Assembly: GCF_017301635.1 (NCBI RefSeq)
Contig: NZ_CP071091.1
Coordinates: 587,001 to 651,000, forward strand
DNA length: 64,000 bases
Reading direction: 5' to 3'
From: Myxococcus landrumus
GTDB lineage: Bacteria; Myxococcota; Myxococcia; Myxococcales; Myxococcaceae
Shown: in pieces, positions 27,356 to 36,676 of the stretch
How positions within the stretch are numbered: position 1 is the stretch's first letter
How the letters are laid out: every line of letters begins with the position of its first letter
Notes under the pieces: model-generated
Told to the model about the DNA's origin: nothing
The model's input: the letters and a program-made list of their open reading frames with translations, nothing else
Databases searched by the model: none
Translations under genes and position numbers: made by a program

Positions 27356-27862
27356 ATGAGCTCGCGCATCCGCCGTTCATCCGCTTCCGCCGCCGGGACA
27401 CGTCAGACCCCGAAGGTACGTTCCCGCCGAACCCAGGTGGGAGGGCGGATGGCGCGGGTGGCGGGGCGGGATGTGCTGGTGCGGTTGATGGGCGAGGTGG
27501 CGGAGCTGCGCGAGGAGATGCAGTCCACGCGGATGCACACGCGAATCCTGGCGTCGGCGATGAGCTCCACGCTGACGAACATGGGCTCGATGCGCGAGAG
27601 CATGAACGCCATGCAGCAGAGCATGAACGCCATGCAGCAGAGCATGAACGTCATGCGCGAGAACATGGACGCCATGATGACGACCATGGAATCGGCGGTG
27701 GGCCAGGTCCGTGCGTTGTCGGATGGGCTCCAGCGCATGGAGACGAACGTGGGGCGCATGGCGCGGCTCCTGGGGTCGGTGGCGGAGTCCACCCACGAAC
27801 GCCTCGAGAAGGTGGAGAAGCGGCTGGACGCGCTCGAGGACGACTCGAACACGAAGCAGTGA
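27356..27862 (+). CDS. Met-rich coiled-coil protein
   Basis: This 168-residue protein starts 7 bp after the phosphatase gene. The first 40 residues are Arg/Ser-rich and basic. A long coiled coil follows (EVAELREEMQSTRMHTRIL ...). The middle has a direct 7-residue repeat, SMNAMQQ, twice and then SMNVMRENMDAMMTTM, giving an unusual Met ladder at heptad positions. The C-terminal helix is charged (HERLEKVEKRLDALEDD). There is no signal peptide. The basic head could bind nucleic acid or membrane, and the rest likely oligomerises. I do not recognise a named family. Confidence 0.72.
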   Translation: MSSRIRRSSASAAGTRQTPKVRSRRTQVGGRMARVAGRDVLVRLMGEVAELREEMQSTRMHTRILASAMSSTLTNMGSMRESMNAMQQSMNAMQQSMNVMRENMDAMMTTMESAVGQVRALSDGLQRMETNVGRMARLLGSVAESTHERLEKVEKRLDALEDDSNTKQ

Positions 27863-27994
27863 TGGGCACCTGACGGTGTCGCTCCGAGGGGGCGGGGGAC
27901 GGCGGGAGCGTCCGGGAGAGGACTCGCGCGGAATTTCCCGAGGGAATCGTCCGTTGCCGGCCCGGCCGCGGGTTAAGGTCCGCGCGACGAGTTC

Positions 27995-30967
27995 ATGCGC
28001 AACTGGATTCTCATAGGGGTGTTGTCGGCCCTGGTGGTGGCCGGGGCGGCTTGGCTGTGGTCTCGCTCGGACAGCGGGGCCCAGGCCGCGATGTCCTCTG
28101 CCTCCGTGACGAAGCCGCTGCCGGAGTTCTCGGCGGTGGACGTCTCCTCCGGAGCGCAGGAGGGACTGGCGCTCACCGGTCGCGTGCTCGATGCGTCGGG
28201 CAAGCCCGTGGCGGGCGCGGAGGTGGCCCTGGCGTCCAGCGCGGAGCGGACGCTGGTGGATGTCCGCTGCGAGGATTGCGACCAAGCGCTCCTGTCCTGC
28301 ACGGCGCGCGAGTCCGCGCTCCATACGCTGGCCTTCTTCGAGCAGCAGCGGGGCTTCCTGAGTGCGCGAGCCACCGTGCGGACGGATGCACAGGGCCGCT
28401 TCCGATTCGAGCGCCTGGTGGGCGTGTCGTTCTCCGTCTGGGCCCGTGCTCCGGGGATGGGTGTCGCGTTGAGGGACCGCGCGGCACCGGGAGAGCCGGT
28501 GGACCTGTACCTGCCGCCCTTGCGCTCCATCCGAGGGCAGGTGGTGGACGATGCGGGACGTTCGGTGCAAGGGGCCCGCGTGTATGCCGTCTCGCGCCGC
28601 GTGCCGTTGCCGTTCGAAACGGAGTCCGCAGGGAATGGGGCCTTCTCGCTGGAGGGGCTGGGTGAAGGGCCCTTCTACGTCCTCGCCACCGCGGAGGGCT
28701 ATGTGCCCGCAGTGGAGGCGCACGTGGAGGCGGGGCCGCAGCAGGTCCGGTTGCAGCTGACGCCCGCGCGCACGTTGGAGGTTCAGGTCACCCGGAATGG
28801 AAAGCCCGCGGCCGCGACGGTGCGCGTGCGCGCGGACCATCTCTCGCGTGAGCTTCGCACCGAGGGCGAGGTCGTGCGCTTCACGGGCTTGTATCCGGAT
28901 GAGCTGATGGTGACGGCGGAGGCGCCGGGGTTGGGTTCGGTGCCGCGCACGTTGACGCTCAGCGAGCGCATCACCCAGGTGACGTTGGAGCTGGAGGACG
29001 CGGGGAAGCTCTTTGTCTCCGTGCTGGATGAGGCCGGTCAGCCCGTGCCCAACCCGGAGGTGACGCTGCTCACGTCGCGCGGTGAGCTGGTCCGGCGCGA
29101 GCGTGGGGCAACGGGGGCCCTGGTGGAGCTGGGGCCCCTGGCGGTGGGTGACTACCTCGTGGAAGGCAAGGGGGAGGGCTTCCTGGAAGCGCAGGTGCCG
29201 GCTCGCGTGGGCAAGGGCGAGACGTCGCTCGAGCTGGAGCTGGCGCGCGCCACGCTCATCACCGGGCGGGTGATGGATGAGTACGGACGCCCCGCGCCAC
29301 GGGTGTCCGTGCTGGTCCAGCCGACGGGCGACACGGTGCTCGCGGATGGAGACGGGCGCTTCGTGGCGCGTGTCCCCACGCCGGGGTTGTACGAACTGCA
29401 CGCGCACCACTCGGAGTGGGGCGGCGGCGAAGTGAAGGTGACGGCGCCCGCGTCCGATGTGGAGCTGCCCCTGGAGGGCCATGCCGCGTTGGAGGTGACG
29501 GTGTCGTCCGAGGGCCGCCGTGTCGAGGGCGCGGACGCGGTGCTCTGGGTGGACCAGGAGGGCATCTTCCGGAGCGACCGTTCCTCGGGGCCGGATGGCG
29601 TGGTGCCCATGCGAGGACTGCCCGCGGGCACGTACACGCTGGTGGCCTCACATCCGGACTACCTGACCTCGGACCCGCGCAAGGTGACGGTGGTGGATGG
29701 GCAGACGCTCAAGCTGGAGGTGGAGCTGAAGCCGGGCGCGCCCCTGACGGGGGATGTGGTGGACACGCAGGGTGCTCCGGTGACAGGGGCCGCGCTGTCG
29801 GTGGTGCCACGCAGCGCGGAGCCCGTCATGAGCGACGCGCGGGGACACTTCGAGTTCCGGTCGCTTCGGCCGGACCGAGGCTACCGGCTGGAGGTGAGGC
29901 ACTCGGGCTATGACCAGGTGTCGCGCGCCGAGGGCAAGGCGGGTGGGCCTCCGGTGAAGGTGGTGCTCAAGAAGCGCGACCTCTTCCGGGGGCGGGTGGT
30001 GGGGACCGATGGCGCCCCGGTGCGCAACTTCCGGATGGATGAGCACGTGGTGGACAGCCCCGATGGGCGCTTCGAGCTCCCGCTCTCCACGATGGGGGAC
30101 CGCGTCATCTTCGCGGTGGATGCCTCCGGCTATGAGCCCCTGACGGTGGACCGCCCCGCGTCGCCAGACCTGGGCGACCTGGTGCTGGAGCGGCTGCCCA
30201 GCGTCAGTGGACGGGTGCGGGACATGAATGGCGCGCCCGTGGCGGACGCCGTGGTGTCCTGTGAGATTTGCGATGAGTCCGTGATGTCCGGCCCGGATGG
30301 TCGCTTCACGTTGGTGGCTCCGCCTTATGTGGCGGAGTACGCGGTGAGCGCGCGCAAGGGCCGGCTGAGTGCGACGGAGACGCTCACGCGCGGAAGCCAG
30401 ACGTCGGTGGAGTTGACGTTGAAGCAGGCCACGCGGCTGAGCGGCCGCGTGTTTCTCCCCGGTGGAGTGCCCGCCGCGGGCGTCGAGGTCCAGGCGATGA
30501 GTGGGGACCGGTCCGCGCCGGTTCACATCGTCACCGGGCCGGACGGGGGCTACTCGGTGGAGGTGTCCCCGGGCAGCTACCGCTTCATGTTGAACACGGG
30601 GCGCGAGGCCAACGGAGAGCAGGCGTTGATAGCGCAGGTGGAGGGCTCCGAGATGCGCCTCGACCTCGGGCCGGCACCGGGAACCGCGTCGCTCTCGATT
30701 CAGCTCAAGACTCCCGAGCGAGGCAAGGCCCTGTGGTTGGTGGCGGGAGAAGTCGCCGTGGCGGCCAGCGCCTCCGCGCAGGAGTTGCTTCGCTCCCGCT
30801 GGGCGCAGCTCGTCTACCAGCCGACCTCCGAGCAGGTCGTCGTCACGGGGCTTCGTCCGGGCCGCTACACGCTGGTGTGGGGCGCGTTCCACGTGCAGAC
30901 ACCCGGGGGCCCCGAGGTGCGGGTGGTGGATGTGCCCTCGCGAGGTGAAGTGACGCTGGGGCAGTGA
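27995..30967 (+). CDS. Large carboxypeptidase-regulatory-like (CnaB-type) repeat protein
   Basis: This 990-residue protein begins with an uncleaved or cleavable N-terminal membrane segment (WILIGVLSALVVAGAAWLW). The rest is about ten beta-sandwich modules of 75-90 residues, each with the CarboxypepD_reg pattern (LTGRVLDASGKPVAGAEV ... TDAQGRFRFERL; ITGRVMDEYGRPAPRVSVL; LTGDVVDTQGAPVTGAAL). A Cys-rich insertion (VRCEDCDQALLSCTARE) sits in the first module and another Cys pair (VSCEICDES) near residue 757. Such proteins act as surface stalks or adhesins; no enzyme domain is seen. The long antisense reading over its 5' part is a composition artefact. Confidence 0.87.
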   Translation: MRNWILIGVLSALVVAGAAWLWSRSDSGAQAAMSSASVTKPLPEFSAVDVSSGAQEGLALTGRVLDASGKPVAGAEVALASSAERTLVDVRCEDCDQALLSCTARESALHTLAFFEQQRGFLSARATVRTDAQGRFRFERLVGVSFSVWARAPGMGVALRDRAAPGEPVDLYLPPLRSIRGQVVDDAGRSVQGARVYAVSRRVPLPFETESAGNGAFSLEGLGEGPFYVLATAEGYVPAVEAHVEAGPQQVRLQLTPARTLEVQVTRNGKPAAATVRVRADHLSRELRTEGEVVRFTGLYPDELMVTAEAPGLGSVPRTLTLSERITQVTLELEDAGKLFVSVLDEAGQPVPNPEVTLLTSRGELVRRERGATGALVELGPLAVGDYLVEGKGEGFLEAQVPARVGKGETSLELELARATLITGRVMDEYGRPAPRVSVLVQPTGDTVLADGDGRFVARVPTPGLYELHAHHSEWGGGEVKVTAPASDVELPLEGHAALEVTVSSEGRRVEGADAVLWVDQEGIFRSDRSSGPDGVVPMRGLPAGTYTLVASHPDYLTSDPRKVTVVDGQTLKLEVELKPGAPLTGDVVDTQGAPVTGAALSVVPRSAEPVMSDARGHFEFRSLRPDRGYRLEVRHSGYDQVSRAEGKAGGPPVKVVLKKRDLFRGRVVGTDGAPVRNFRMDEHVVDSPDGRFELPLSTMGDRVIFAVDASGYEPLTVDRPASPDLGDLVLERLPSVSGRVRDMNGAPVADAVVSCEICDESVMSGPDGRFTLVAPPYVAEYAVSARKGRLSATETLTRGSQTSVELTLKQATRLSGRVFLPGGVPAAGVEVQAMSGDRSAPVHIVTGPDGGYSVEVSPGSYRFMLNTGREANGEQALIAQVEGSEMRLDLGPAPGTASLSIQLKTPERGKALWLVAGEVAVAASASAQELLRSRWAQLVYQPTSEQVVVTGLRPGRYTLVWGAFHVQTPGGPEVRVVDVPSRGEVTLGQ

Positions 30968-31022
30968 GCGTCACCTCGCGGCGCGGGTTGCGAGCCGGAG
31001 GGCGTGCGCATTAGGAAGCCGC

Positions 31023-32255
31023 ATGGACGCATCGGCATTGAAGGGCCGTCGCATCGTGGTCGGCGTGGGGGGTGGCATCGCCGCGTACAAGGCCTGTGAG
31101 CTCGTTCGCGAGTTGCAGCGCGCGGGCGCCGAGGTGCGAGTGGCCATGACGGAGGGCGCTCGGCAGTTCGTCACGCCGCTCACCTTCCAGGCGCTCAGCG
31201 GGCACCCCGTGCTCACCGACTATTTCGACCCGTCCCAAGAGGGGAACTTCGGACACCTGGACCTGGCGCGCTGGGCGCACGCCTTCGTCATCGCACCCGC
31301 CACGGCGGACCTGCTGGCGCGGCTGCGCGCGGGCATGGCCAACGACGCGGTGACGACGTCGCTCCTCGCGTTCCGTGGGCCCGTGGTGCTGGCCCCCGCG
31401 ATGAACGTGGCCATGTGGGACAACGCGATGACGCAGGAGAATGTAGCGGCGTTGCTGTCGCATCCGCGCTTCAGCATGGTGGGGCCGGGGGCGGGGCTCC
31501 TGGCCTGTGGCGACGTGGGGGAGGGGCGTCTGGCGGATGTGCCCGCAATCGCGGCGGCCGTGGCGGCGCGGTTCGCGCCCGGCCCCTTGGCGGGCAAGCG
31601 GGTGTTGCTGACGGCGGGGCCCACGCGAGAGTTCCTGGACCCGGTGCGCTTCATCTCCAATCCATCCACCGGGAAGATGGGAATGGCGCTGGCGCATGCG
31701 GCTCGTGAGCTGGGAGCCTCGGTGACGGTGGTGTTGGGGCCGGTGGGGAGCGTGGACCGTTCGGGCCTGGAGGTGGTGGACGTCGTCACCGCGGAGGAGA
31801 TGGCGCGCGAGGTGCTGGGGCGCGTGGCGGAGTCGGATGTGTTCATCGCCACCGCCGCGGTGAGCGACTGGCGGCCGGAGCTTCGCGCGGCGCAGAAGGT
31901 GAAGAAGGGCACCGTGGACGGGCCGGAGACCCTGCGCCTGGTGCGCACGCCGGATGTGCTGGCCGAGGCCTCCCGGAAGGTCGCGGGCCAGCCTCGCCGC
32001 CCGGTGTTGGTGGGCTTCGCCGCGGAGACGGAGCGGGTGTTGGAGCACGCGCGCGAGAAGCTGGAGCGCAAGGGGCTGGATGCGATTGTCGCCAATGACG
32101 TGACGGCGCCGGGCGCGGGCTTTGGCACGGACACCAATCGGGTGACGGTGTTGACGCGCGCGGGTGCGTCTCGGGAGCTCCAGGGCGGCAAGGACGTCGT
32201 GGCCCGGGGCATCCTCGAGCTGCTCCTGGTGGAAAAGCGCCCTTCGGCGGGGTGA
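31023..32255 (+). CDS. coaBC: Phosphopantothenoylcysteine decarboxylase / phosphopantothenate-cysteine ligase
   Basis: This 410-residue bifunctional enzyme makes 4'-phosphopantetheine for coenzyme A. The CoaC half (1-185) is an FMN flavoprotein: [20 protein letters not shown], catalytic His78 in [10 protein letters not shown], the PAMN loop ([10 protein letters not shown]) and the flexible-flap Cys in [13 protein letters not shown]. The CoaB half (190-400) has [27 protein letters not shown] and the substrate Lys/Asn region [10 protein letters not shown]. Length and order match the common bacterial fusion. Confidence 0.95.
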   Translation: MDASALKGRRIVVGVGGGIAAYKACELVRELQRAGAEVRVAMTEGARQFVTPLTFQALSGHPVLTDYFDPSQEGNFGHLDLARWAHAFVIAPATADLLARLRAGMANDAVTTSLLAFRGPVVLAPAMNVAMWDNAMTQENVAALLSHPRFSMVGPGAGLLACGDVGEGRLADVPAIAAAVAARFAPGPLAGKRVLLTAGPTREFLDPVRFISNPSTGKMGMALAHAARELGASVTVVLGPVGSVDRSGLEVVDVVTAEEMAREVLGRVAESDVFIATAAVSDWRPELRAAQKVKKGTVDGPETLRLVRTPDVLAEASRKVAGQPRRPVLVGFAAETERVLEHAREKLERKGLDAIVANDVTAPGAGFGTDTNRVTVLTRAGASRELQGGKDVVARGILELLLVEKRPSAG

Positions 32256-32451
32256 GCCTCCTCCTCGCGACAAGCCGCATCGCGGGGAAGGCCCGGAGGG
32301 TAGGAGGGGCGAGCGACAGGTCTGTGACGCGATGTGCGGGCCGAGCCGACCCAGGAGGGGATGGCTGGCTCGCCCTCGCTCCGGGTGGACTCGAGAGATG
32401 GGCGTCCGCTTCCTTGCGCCCGGGCGTTCCGTCCGATACCGATCAGTCACC

Positions 32452-33582
32452 GTGAACGACGACACGCCCGAGGCCTCGCAGGAACTGAGCGCCGTGCTGG
32501 AGGATGTCCGCCGCCACCTGCTCTGGCAGGAGGAGGCGGCTGGCCGGGTGCTGATGATGGACGCCAAGGCGGCGGCCGAGCTGCAGCGGTCCGCGCCGTC
32601 ATTGCGCGCGCGTCTGGCTCGGGCCACGGGAATGGGCGAGCCCTCGGCGGCTTCTCCCGAGCGTCGTCCCGCCCCGGTCTCGGCGCCCGTGGGGCCCACC
32701 GCTTCCGCGCCGGCACCCGGCACGATGCCTGAACGCGGGCCTGGGTCCTCGACGGGCGCCGAGCCGAAGCCTCCGATGGCCGGAGCGCCGCCCACGCGCC
32801 CCACCAGTCCGACGCCCGCGATGCCCTCGTCCCGTCCGCTCGCCGCGATGGAGACACCGCGCCAGGGACCTGCTGGCCCTGGGGGACACCCCGAGGCAGC
32901 GGCGCCTCGCCCACCTCTCGCGGCGCGCGCGCCCGCATCTCGACCCGTGGGGCCCGCCTCGACGGGGACGCTCCTGGAAGTGCCTCGCGCCTCGACGGGT
33001 GCGGTGGGTGGTGAGCGTCCGACGTTGGACCAGGTTCGCCGCGAGCTGGGCGACTGCCAGCGCTGCAAGCTGTGCTCGGGCCGCAAGAACATCGTGTTCG
33101 GGACGGGGAACCCTCGCGCGGAGCTGGTGTTCGTGGGCGAGGGGCCGGGAGAACAAGAGGATTTGCAGGGCGTGCCCTTCGTCGGCGCGGCGGGAGCGCT
33201 GCTGACGAAGATGATCGAAGCGATGGGCTTCGGTCGCGACGATGTCTACATCTGCAACGTGGTGAAGTGCCGGCCCCCGGGCAATCGCAATCCGGAACCG
33301 GATGAAATCGCCGCGTGTGAGCCGTTCCTCCGCGCGCAGTTGGCGGCCATTCAGCCTCGCGTCGTCGTGGCGCTCGGCAAGTTCGCGGCGCAGACGCTGC
33401 TGCGCGACTCGACGCCCATCACGCGCATGCGTGGCCAGTGGCGCGTCTACGAGGGCATCCAGCTCATGCCCACCTTCCACCCCGCGTACCTGCTCCGCAA
33501 TCCCGCGGAGAAGCGCAATGCGTGGGCGGACCTGCAAGCCGTGATGAAGGTTTTCGGAAAGAACCCGGGCTCGCGTACGTAG
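32452..33582 (+). CDS. Type-4 uracil-DNA glycosylase (4Fe-4S)
   Basis: This 376-residue protein removes uracil from DNA. The C-terminal 200 residues are the type-4 UDG domain. They have a Cys cluster ligating the 4Fe-4S centre ([30 protein letters not shown]), catalytic motif [37 protein letters not shown] and the His motif [14 protein letters not shown]. The N-terminal 175 residues are an unusual extension: a short helix ([24 protein letters not shown]) and a long Pro/Ala/Ser-rich linker that looks disordered. The GTG at 32452 is chosen at the first plausible coding codon; an in-frame ATG at 32398 is the alternative. Neither has a strong ribosome-binding site. Confidence 0.9.
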   Translation: MNDDTPEASQELSAVLEDVRRHLLWQEEAAGRVLMMDAKAAAELQRSAPSLRARLARATGMGEPSAASPERRPAPVSAPVGPTASAPAPGTMPERGPGSSTGAEPKPPMAGAPPTRPTSPTPAMPSSRPLAAMETPRQGPAGPGGHPEAAAPRPPLAARAPASRPVGPASTGTLLEVPRASTGAVGGERPTLDQVRRELGDCQRCKLCSGRKNIVFGTGNPRAELVFVGEGPGEQEDLQGVPFVGAAGALLTKMIEAMGFGRDDVYICNVVKCRPPGNRNPEPDEIAACEPFLRAQLAAIQPRVVVALGKFAAQTLLRDSTPITRMRGQWRVYEGIQLMPTFHPAYLLRNPAEKRNAWADLQAVMKVFGKNPGSRT

Positions 33583-33607
33583 CGGGGGCGTCGGGGGGGA
33601 GATTCGG

Positions 33608-34615
33608 ATGAAGGGATTGCTGGAGACGCGCGAGGTGCATTCACCCTCGCTGGAGTCCAATCCGCTGGGCGACCCGGCGCGGCGCCGGCTCACCGTGTAC
33701 CTGCCGCCGGGCTACGCAGAGGGAGACCGGCGCTATCCGGCCGTGTACTTCCTGCACGCCTTCGGCAACAGCGGAGGCTCGTGGACGAACGCGTCGGGCT
33801 TCGCGCCCACGGTGCCGGAGCGGCTGGACGCGCTCATCGAGTCCGGCGCGGTGCCTCCCGTGGTGGGTGTGTTCCCCGACGGGTGGACGTCGCTGGGGGG
33901 CAGCCAGTGGATCAACAGCGACGCCATCGGTCGCTACCGGGACTATCTGGCCAAGGACGTGGTGGGCTTCGTGGACCGCAACTTCCGCACGCTGCCCAAG
34001 GCGGCGTCGCGGGCCGTGCTGGGGCACAGCTCGGGCGGGTACGGCGCGCTGGTGATGGGGCGCTACCACCCGGAGATCTTCTCGCACCTGGGCGCGCACT
34101 CGGCGGACGCGTATTTCGAGTACTGCTACCTGCCGGACCTGCCGAAGGCCGTGGGGGCACTCTTGAAGTCCGGTGGCATCGAGTCCTGGCAGACCGAGTT
34201 CCGTCAGCGCGTGCGCGAGACGAAGATGCGCGGCGACGACTTTCCGGTGGTGAACACGCTGGCGATGGCGGCGGCGTACTCCCCCAAGAAGGGTGAGCCG
34301 CTGAACCTGGAGCTGCCCTTCGATGCGCAGACGGGCCGGGTGAAGCTGGACGTGTGGAACCGCTGGCTGGTGCATGACCCGGTGCGCTTCGTCCCGAAGT
34401 TCCTGGACTCCTACCGGAAGCTCAAGACGCTCTTCCTCGACTGTGGCACGCGCGACGAGTTCAACATCCGCTGGGGCACGCGCATGCTGGCGGAGGACCT
34501 GAAGAGCTCGGGTGTGGAGCTGGTGCACGAGGAGTTCGAGGACGGTCACTCGGGCGTGTCCTATCGCTTCGCCCGCTCGCTCTCGGTGCTCCTGCCGAAG
34601 CTCTCACTGGAGTAG
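33608..34615 (+). CDS. Esterase D-like alpha/beta hydrolase
   Basis: This 335-residue protein belongs to the putative-esterase (EstD/antigen 85-like) group: RRLTVYLPPGYAEGDRRYPAVYFLHAFG, the nucleophile elbow GHSSGG with Ser141, the acid in LDCGTRDEF, and the base in FEDGHSGVSYRF. There is no signal peptide, so it is cytoplasmic. The short ester or acyl-thioester substrate cannot be read from the sequence. It starts 26 bp after the glycosylase gene. Confidence 0.87.
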   Translation: MKGLLETREVHSPSLESNPLGDPARRRLTVYLPPGYAEGDRRYPAVYFLHAFGNSGGSWTNASGFAPTVPERLDALIESGAVPPVVGVFPDGWTSLGGSQWINSDAIGRYRDYLAKDVVGFVDRNFRTLPKAASRAVLGHSSGGYGALVMGRYHPEIFSHLGAHSADAYFEYCYLPDLPKAVGALLKSGGIESWQTEFRQRVRETKMRGDDFPVVNTLAMAAAYSPKKGEPLNLELPFDAQTGRVKLDVWNRWLVHDPVRFVPKFLDSYRKLKTLFLDCGTRDEFNIRWGTRMLAEDLKSSGVELVHEEFEDGHSGVSYRFARSLSVLLPKLSLE

Positions 34616-34626
34616 CGGGCGAGGGG

Positions 34627-34652
34627 AGGCCGGGTGGGGTGGACCCCGGCCT
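34627..34652 (+). terminator. Hairpin after the esterase gene
   Basis: AGGCCGGG / CCCGGCCT (8-bp perfect stem, 10-nt loop) begins 12 bp after the esterase stop. No T-run follows. Confidence 0.4.
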
Positions 34653-34783
34653 CGGTGGGGCGCCAGCCGACGGAAGCGTGACGAGGTGCTGGCCATCCCC
34701 CCTGGGGAGCGGATAGAGGCATGGCACCCGCGCGCCACGATGAGCTGGTGGAGGGCGCGGAGGACCTTCAGGGAGATGAGACC

Positions 34784-35815
34784 ATGAGCAACGACCTCTA
34801 CGGGCTGTCCCGCGTCGTCGGCGAGAAGGGCGTGCTGCCGCAGCGCGCTCGGAAGCTGGACCCCTCGCTGCCGTGCCGCGACACGGAGATGCTCATCGAT
34901 GTGGAGAGCCTCAACATCGACGCCGCTTCCTTCAAGCAGATCAAGGGAGAGGTGGGCGGCGACCCGGCGCGCATCGGCGAGCGCATCCAGGAGATTGTCC
35001 GCGAGCGGGGCAAGATGCAGAACCCCGTCACCGGCTCGGGAGGCATGCTGATTGGCCGGGTGAAGGAGATTGGCGCGAAGCACCCGGCACGCGAGCAGCT
35101 CCAGGTGGGCGACCGCATCGCCACGCTGGTGAGTCTGACGCTGACGCCCCTGGTGATTGAAGAGGTGAAGGCGGTCCACGTGGACATCGACCGCGTCGAC
35201 ATCCGTGGCCACGCGCTGCTCTTCTCCAGCGGCATCTACGCGAAGCTGCCGTCGGACATCCCGGACACGCTGGCGCTGGCGGCGCTGGACGTGTGTGGGG
35301 CGCCCGCGCTGGTCGCCCGGTACGTGAAGCCCGGGATGACGGTGGCGGTGCTGGGCGCGGGCAAGAGCGGGGCGCTGTGTCTGGCGCAGGCTCGGCGCAA
35401 CCTGGAGAGCCGGGGCAAGCTCATCGCGCTGGACGTGTCGCAGTCCGCGCTGGATGTGCTGTCGTCCATGGGCCTGTGTGACGTGGCGCTGAAGGTGGAT
35501 GCCACGCAGGGTGTGGACGTGATGGAGGCGGTGAGCCAGGCCACGCAGGGACAGCTCTGTGACCTGGTGGTGAACTGCGCCAGCGTGGGCAACACGGAGA
35601 TGGCGACCATTCTCTCGGTGAAGGATGGAGGAACGGCCATCTTCTTCTCCATGGCGACCAGCTTCACCACGGCCGCGCTCGGCGCCGAGGGCGTGGGCAA
35701 GGACGTCACCATGCTGGTGGGCAATGGCTTCGTGCCCGGCCATGCGTCGCTGACGTTGGCGCTGCTGCGCACCGAGCCCGCGCTCCTCCAGCTCTTCGCC
35801 ACGCGGTACGTCTAA
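34784..35815 (+). CDS. kdd: L-erythro-3,5-diaminohexanoate dehydrogenase
   Basis: This 343-residue NAD-dependent dehydrogenase oxidises 3,5-diaminohexanoate to 3-keto-5-aminohexanoate, the third step of lysine fermentation. It resembles zinc-free medium-chain dehydrogenases: an N-terminal GroES-like part (GSGGMLIGRVKEIGAKHPAREQLQVGDRIATLVSLTLTPL), a Rossmann motif (TVAVLGAGKSGALCLAQARRN) and the family string GGTAIFFSMATSFTTAALGAEG. The ATG at 34784 follows AGGGAGATGAG. Its partners (kamDE, kce, kal) lie 2.7 kb downstream on the same strand, separated by a minus-strand katB-ankB pair. It therefore has its own transcript. Confidence 0.9.
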   Translation: MSNDLYGLSRVVGEKGVLPQRARKLDPSLPCRDTEMLIDVESLNIDAASFKQIKGEVGGDPARIGERIQEIVRERGKMQNPVTGSGGMLIGRVKEIGAKHPAREQLQVGDRIATLVSLTLTPLVIEEVKAVHVDIDRVDIRGHALLFSSGIYAKLPSDIPDTLALAALDVCGAPALVARYVKPGMTVAVLGAGKSGALCLAQARRNLESRGKLIALDVSQSALDVLSSMGLCDVALKVDATQGVDVMEAVSQATQGQLCDLVVNCASVGNTEMATILSVKDGGTAIFFSMATSFTTAALGAEGVGKDVTMLVGNGFVPGHASLTLALLRTEPALLQLFATRYV

Positions 35816-35861
35816 GGCACGACCGGGCGGGGGCGCGAAGCCCTCGCCACGGAGTCGACCG

Positions 35862-35891
35862 CGAGCCCGGGGGCATGCCGCCACGGGCTCG
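35862..35891. terminator. Bidirectional hairpin between kdd and ankB
   Basis: CGAGCCCG / CGGGCTCG form an 8-bp perfect stem with a 14-nt loop between the two convergent genes. It is GC-rich, with no T-tract on either side. Confidence 0.4.
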
Positions 35892-35905
35892 AACGGGAAG
35901 GATGG

Positions 35906-36523
35906 CTATCGAGCCGCCGCGGAGGCCGCGCCCGTCGCCGCGGGGGCCACCGGGGCTTGAGGCGCATGCTGGGTTTGAGCCCAGTCCTGGGCGCTGCGGC
36001 CGCTGTCATCCCGCGCGTCGGGAGAGGCGCCCTTCTCGCGGAGCTGGTCCACGACCTCTTGTCTCCCGAAGAGGGACGCGAACATCAGGGCGGTCTGCCC
36101 CAGGCTGTTGGTCTGGTCCACCGCGCACGGTTGTTGATTGAGCAGCGCGACGATGTCGCCATGGCCCTTGAAGGCCGCGCCCATCAGCGCGGTGTTGCCC
36201 CGCTTGTCACCCGCGCAGGCATCCGCGCCCGCCGAGAGCAGCACGCGCACGGTGTCGAGGTGCCCGTGGTACGCCGCCAGGATGAGAGGGGAGAAGCCAC
36301 GCGCATCGCGCGCCTCCACGGGCGTGCCGGCCTTGAGCAATCCCGAGACGACCTCCGAGTCACCCTCGCGAGCAGCGGCGAGCAGGTAGCGCTCCGCCTC
36401 GCTGGTGGCCAGCAGGCGGCCTTGAGGCGCGGGCTCCGCTCGCAGGGACCACCACGCGGCCGTCATCACCGCGCACACCAGCACCAGCAGACCCAAGGTA
36501 CCCAGCATCAGCTTGCGAAACAT
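35906..36523 (-). CDS. ankB: Membrane-anchored ankyrin-repeat protein (AnkB-like)
   Basis: This 205-residue protein begins MFRKLMLGTLGLLVLVCAVMTAAWW, a single membrane anchor or signal. Four ankyrin repeats follow (SEAERYLLAAAREGDSEVV, RGFSPLILAAYHGHLDTVRVLLSAGAD, RGNTALMGAAFKGHGDIVALL, LGQTALMFASLFGRQEVVDQLREKGA). The tail is Ala/Pro-rich. The start at 36523 is preferred because longer readings lack a signal and are proline/arginine-biased. It lies 153 bp downstream of the catalase gene on the same strand. In Pseudomonas aeruginosa AnkB is needed for full KatB activity in the periplasm, and the same pairing suggests the same role here. Confidence 0.85.
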   Translation of the reverse strand: MFRKLMLGTLGLLVLVCAVMTAAWWSLRAEPAPQGRLLATSEAERYLLAAAREGDSEVVSGLLKAGTPVEARDARGFSPLILAAYHGHLDTVRVLLSAGADACAGDKRGNTALMGAAFKGHGDIVALLNQQPCAVDQTNSLGQTALMFASLFGRQEVVDQLREKGASPDARDDSGRSAQDWAQTQHAPQAPVAPAATGAASAAAR

Positions 36524-36676
36524 GGTCGTCCTCCGGGACGAAGTCGACGAGAAGACCGGGGCGTGGGGAGCCACGGCGAGGGGGCACCCGTGGCCATCCA
36601 GCACCACGCCCCGGTCTCCTGTCAGGGGAGGGCTCCAGCGCACGAGGTGCCGGAGCCTGGATGAATCACCACCGAC

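Noticed and set aside
27377..29482. 701-residue minus-strand reading over the Met-rich and carboxypeptidase-regulatory-like genes
   Set aside because: No recognisable domain and skewed composition; the plus strand holds two coherent genes.
31011..33092. 693-residue minus-strand reading over coaBC and the glycosylase
   Set aside because: Antisense to the confidently identified CoaBC; composition is artefactual.
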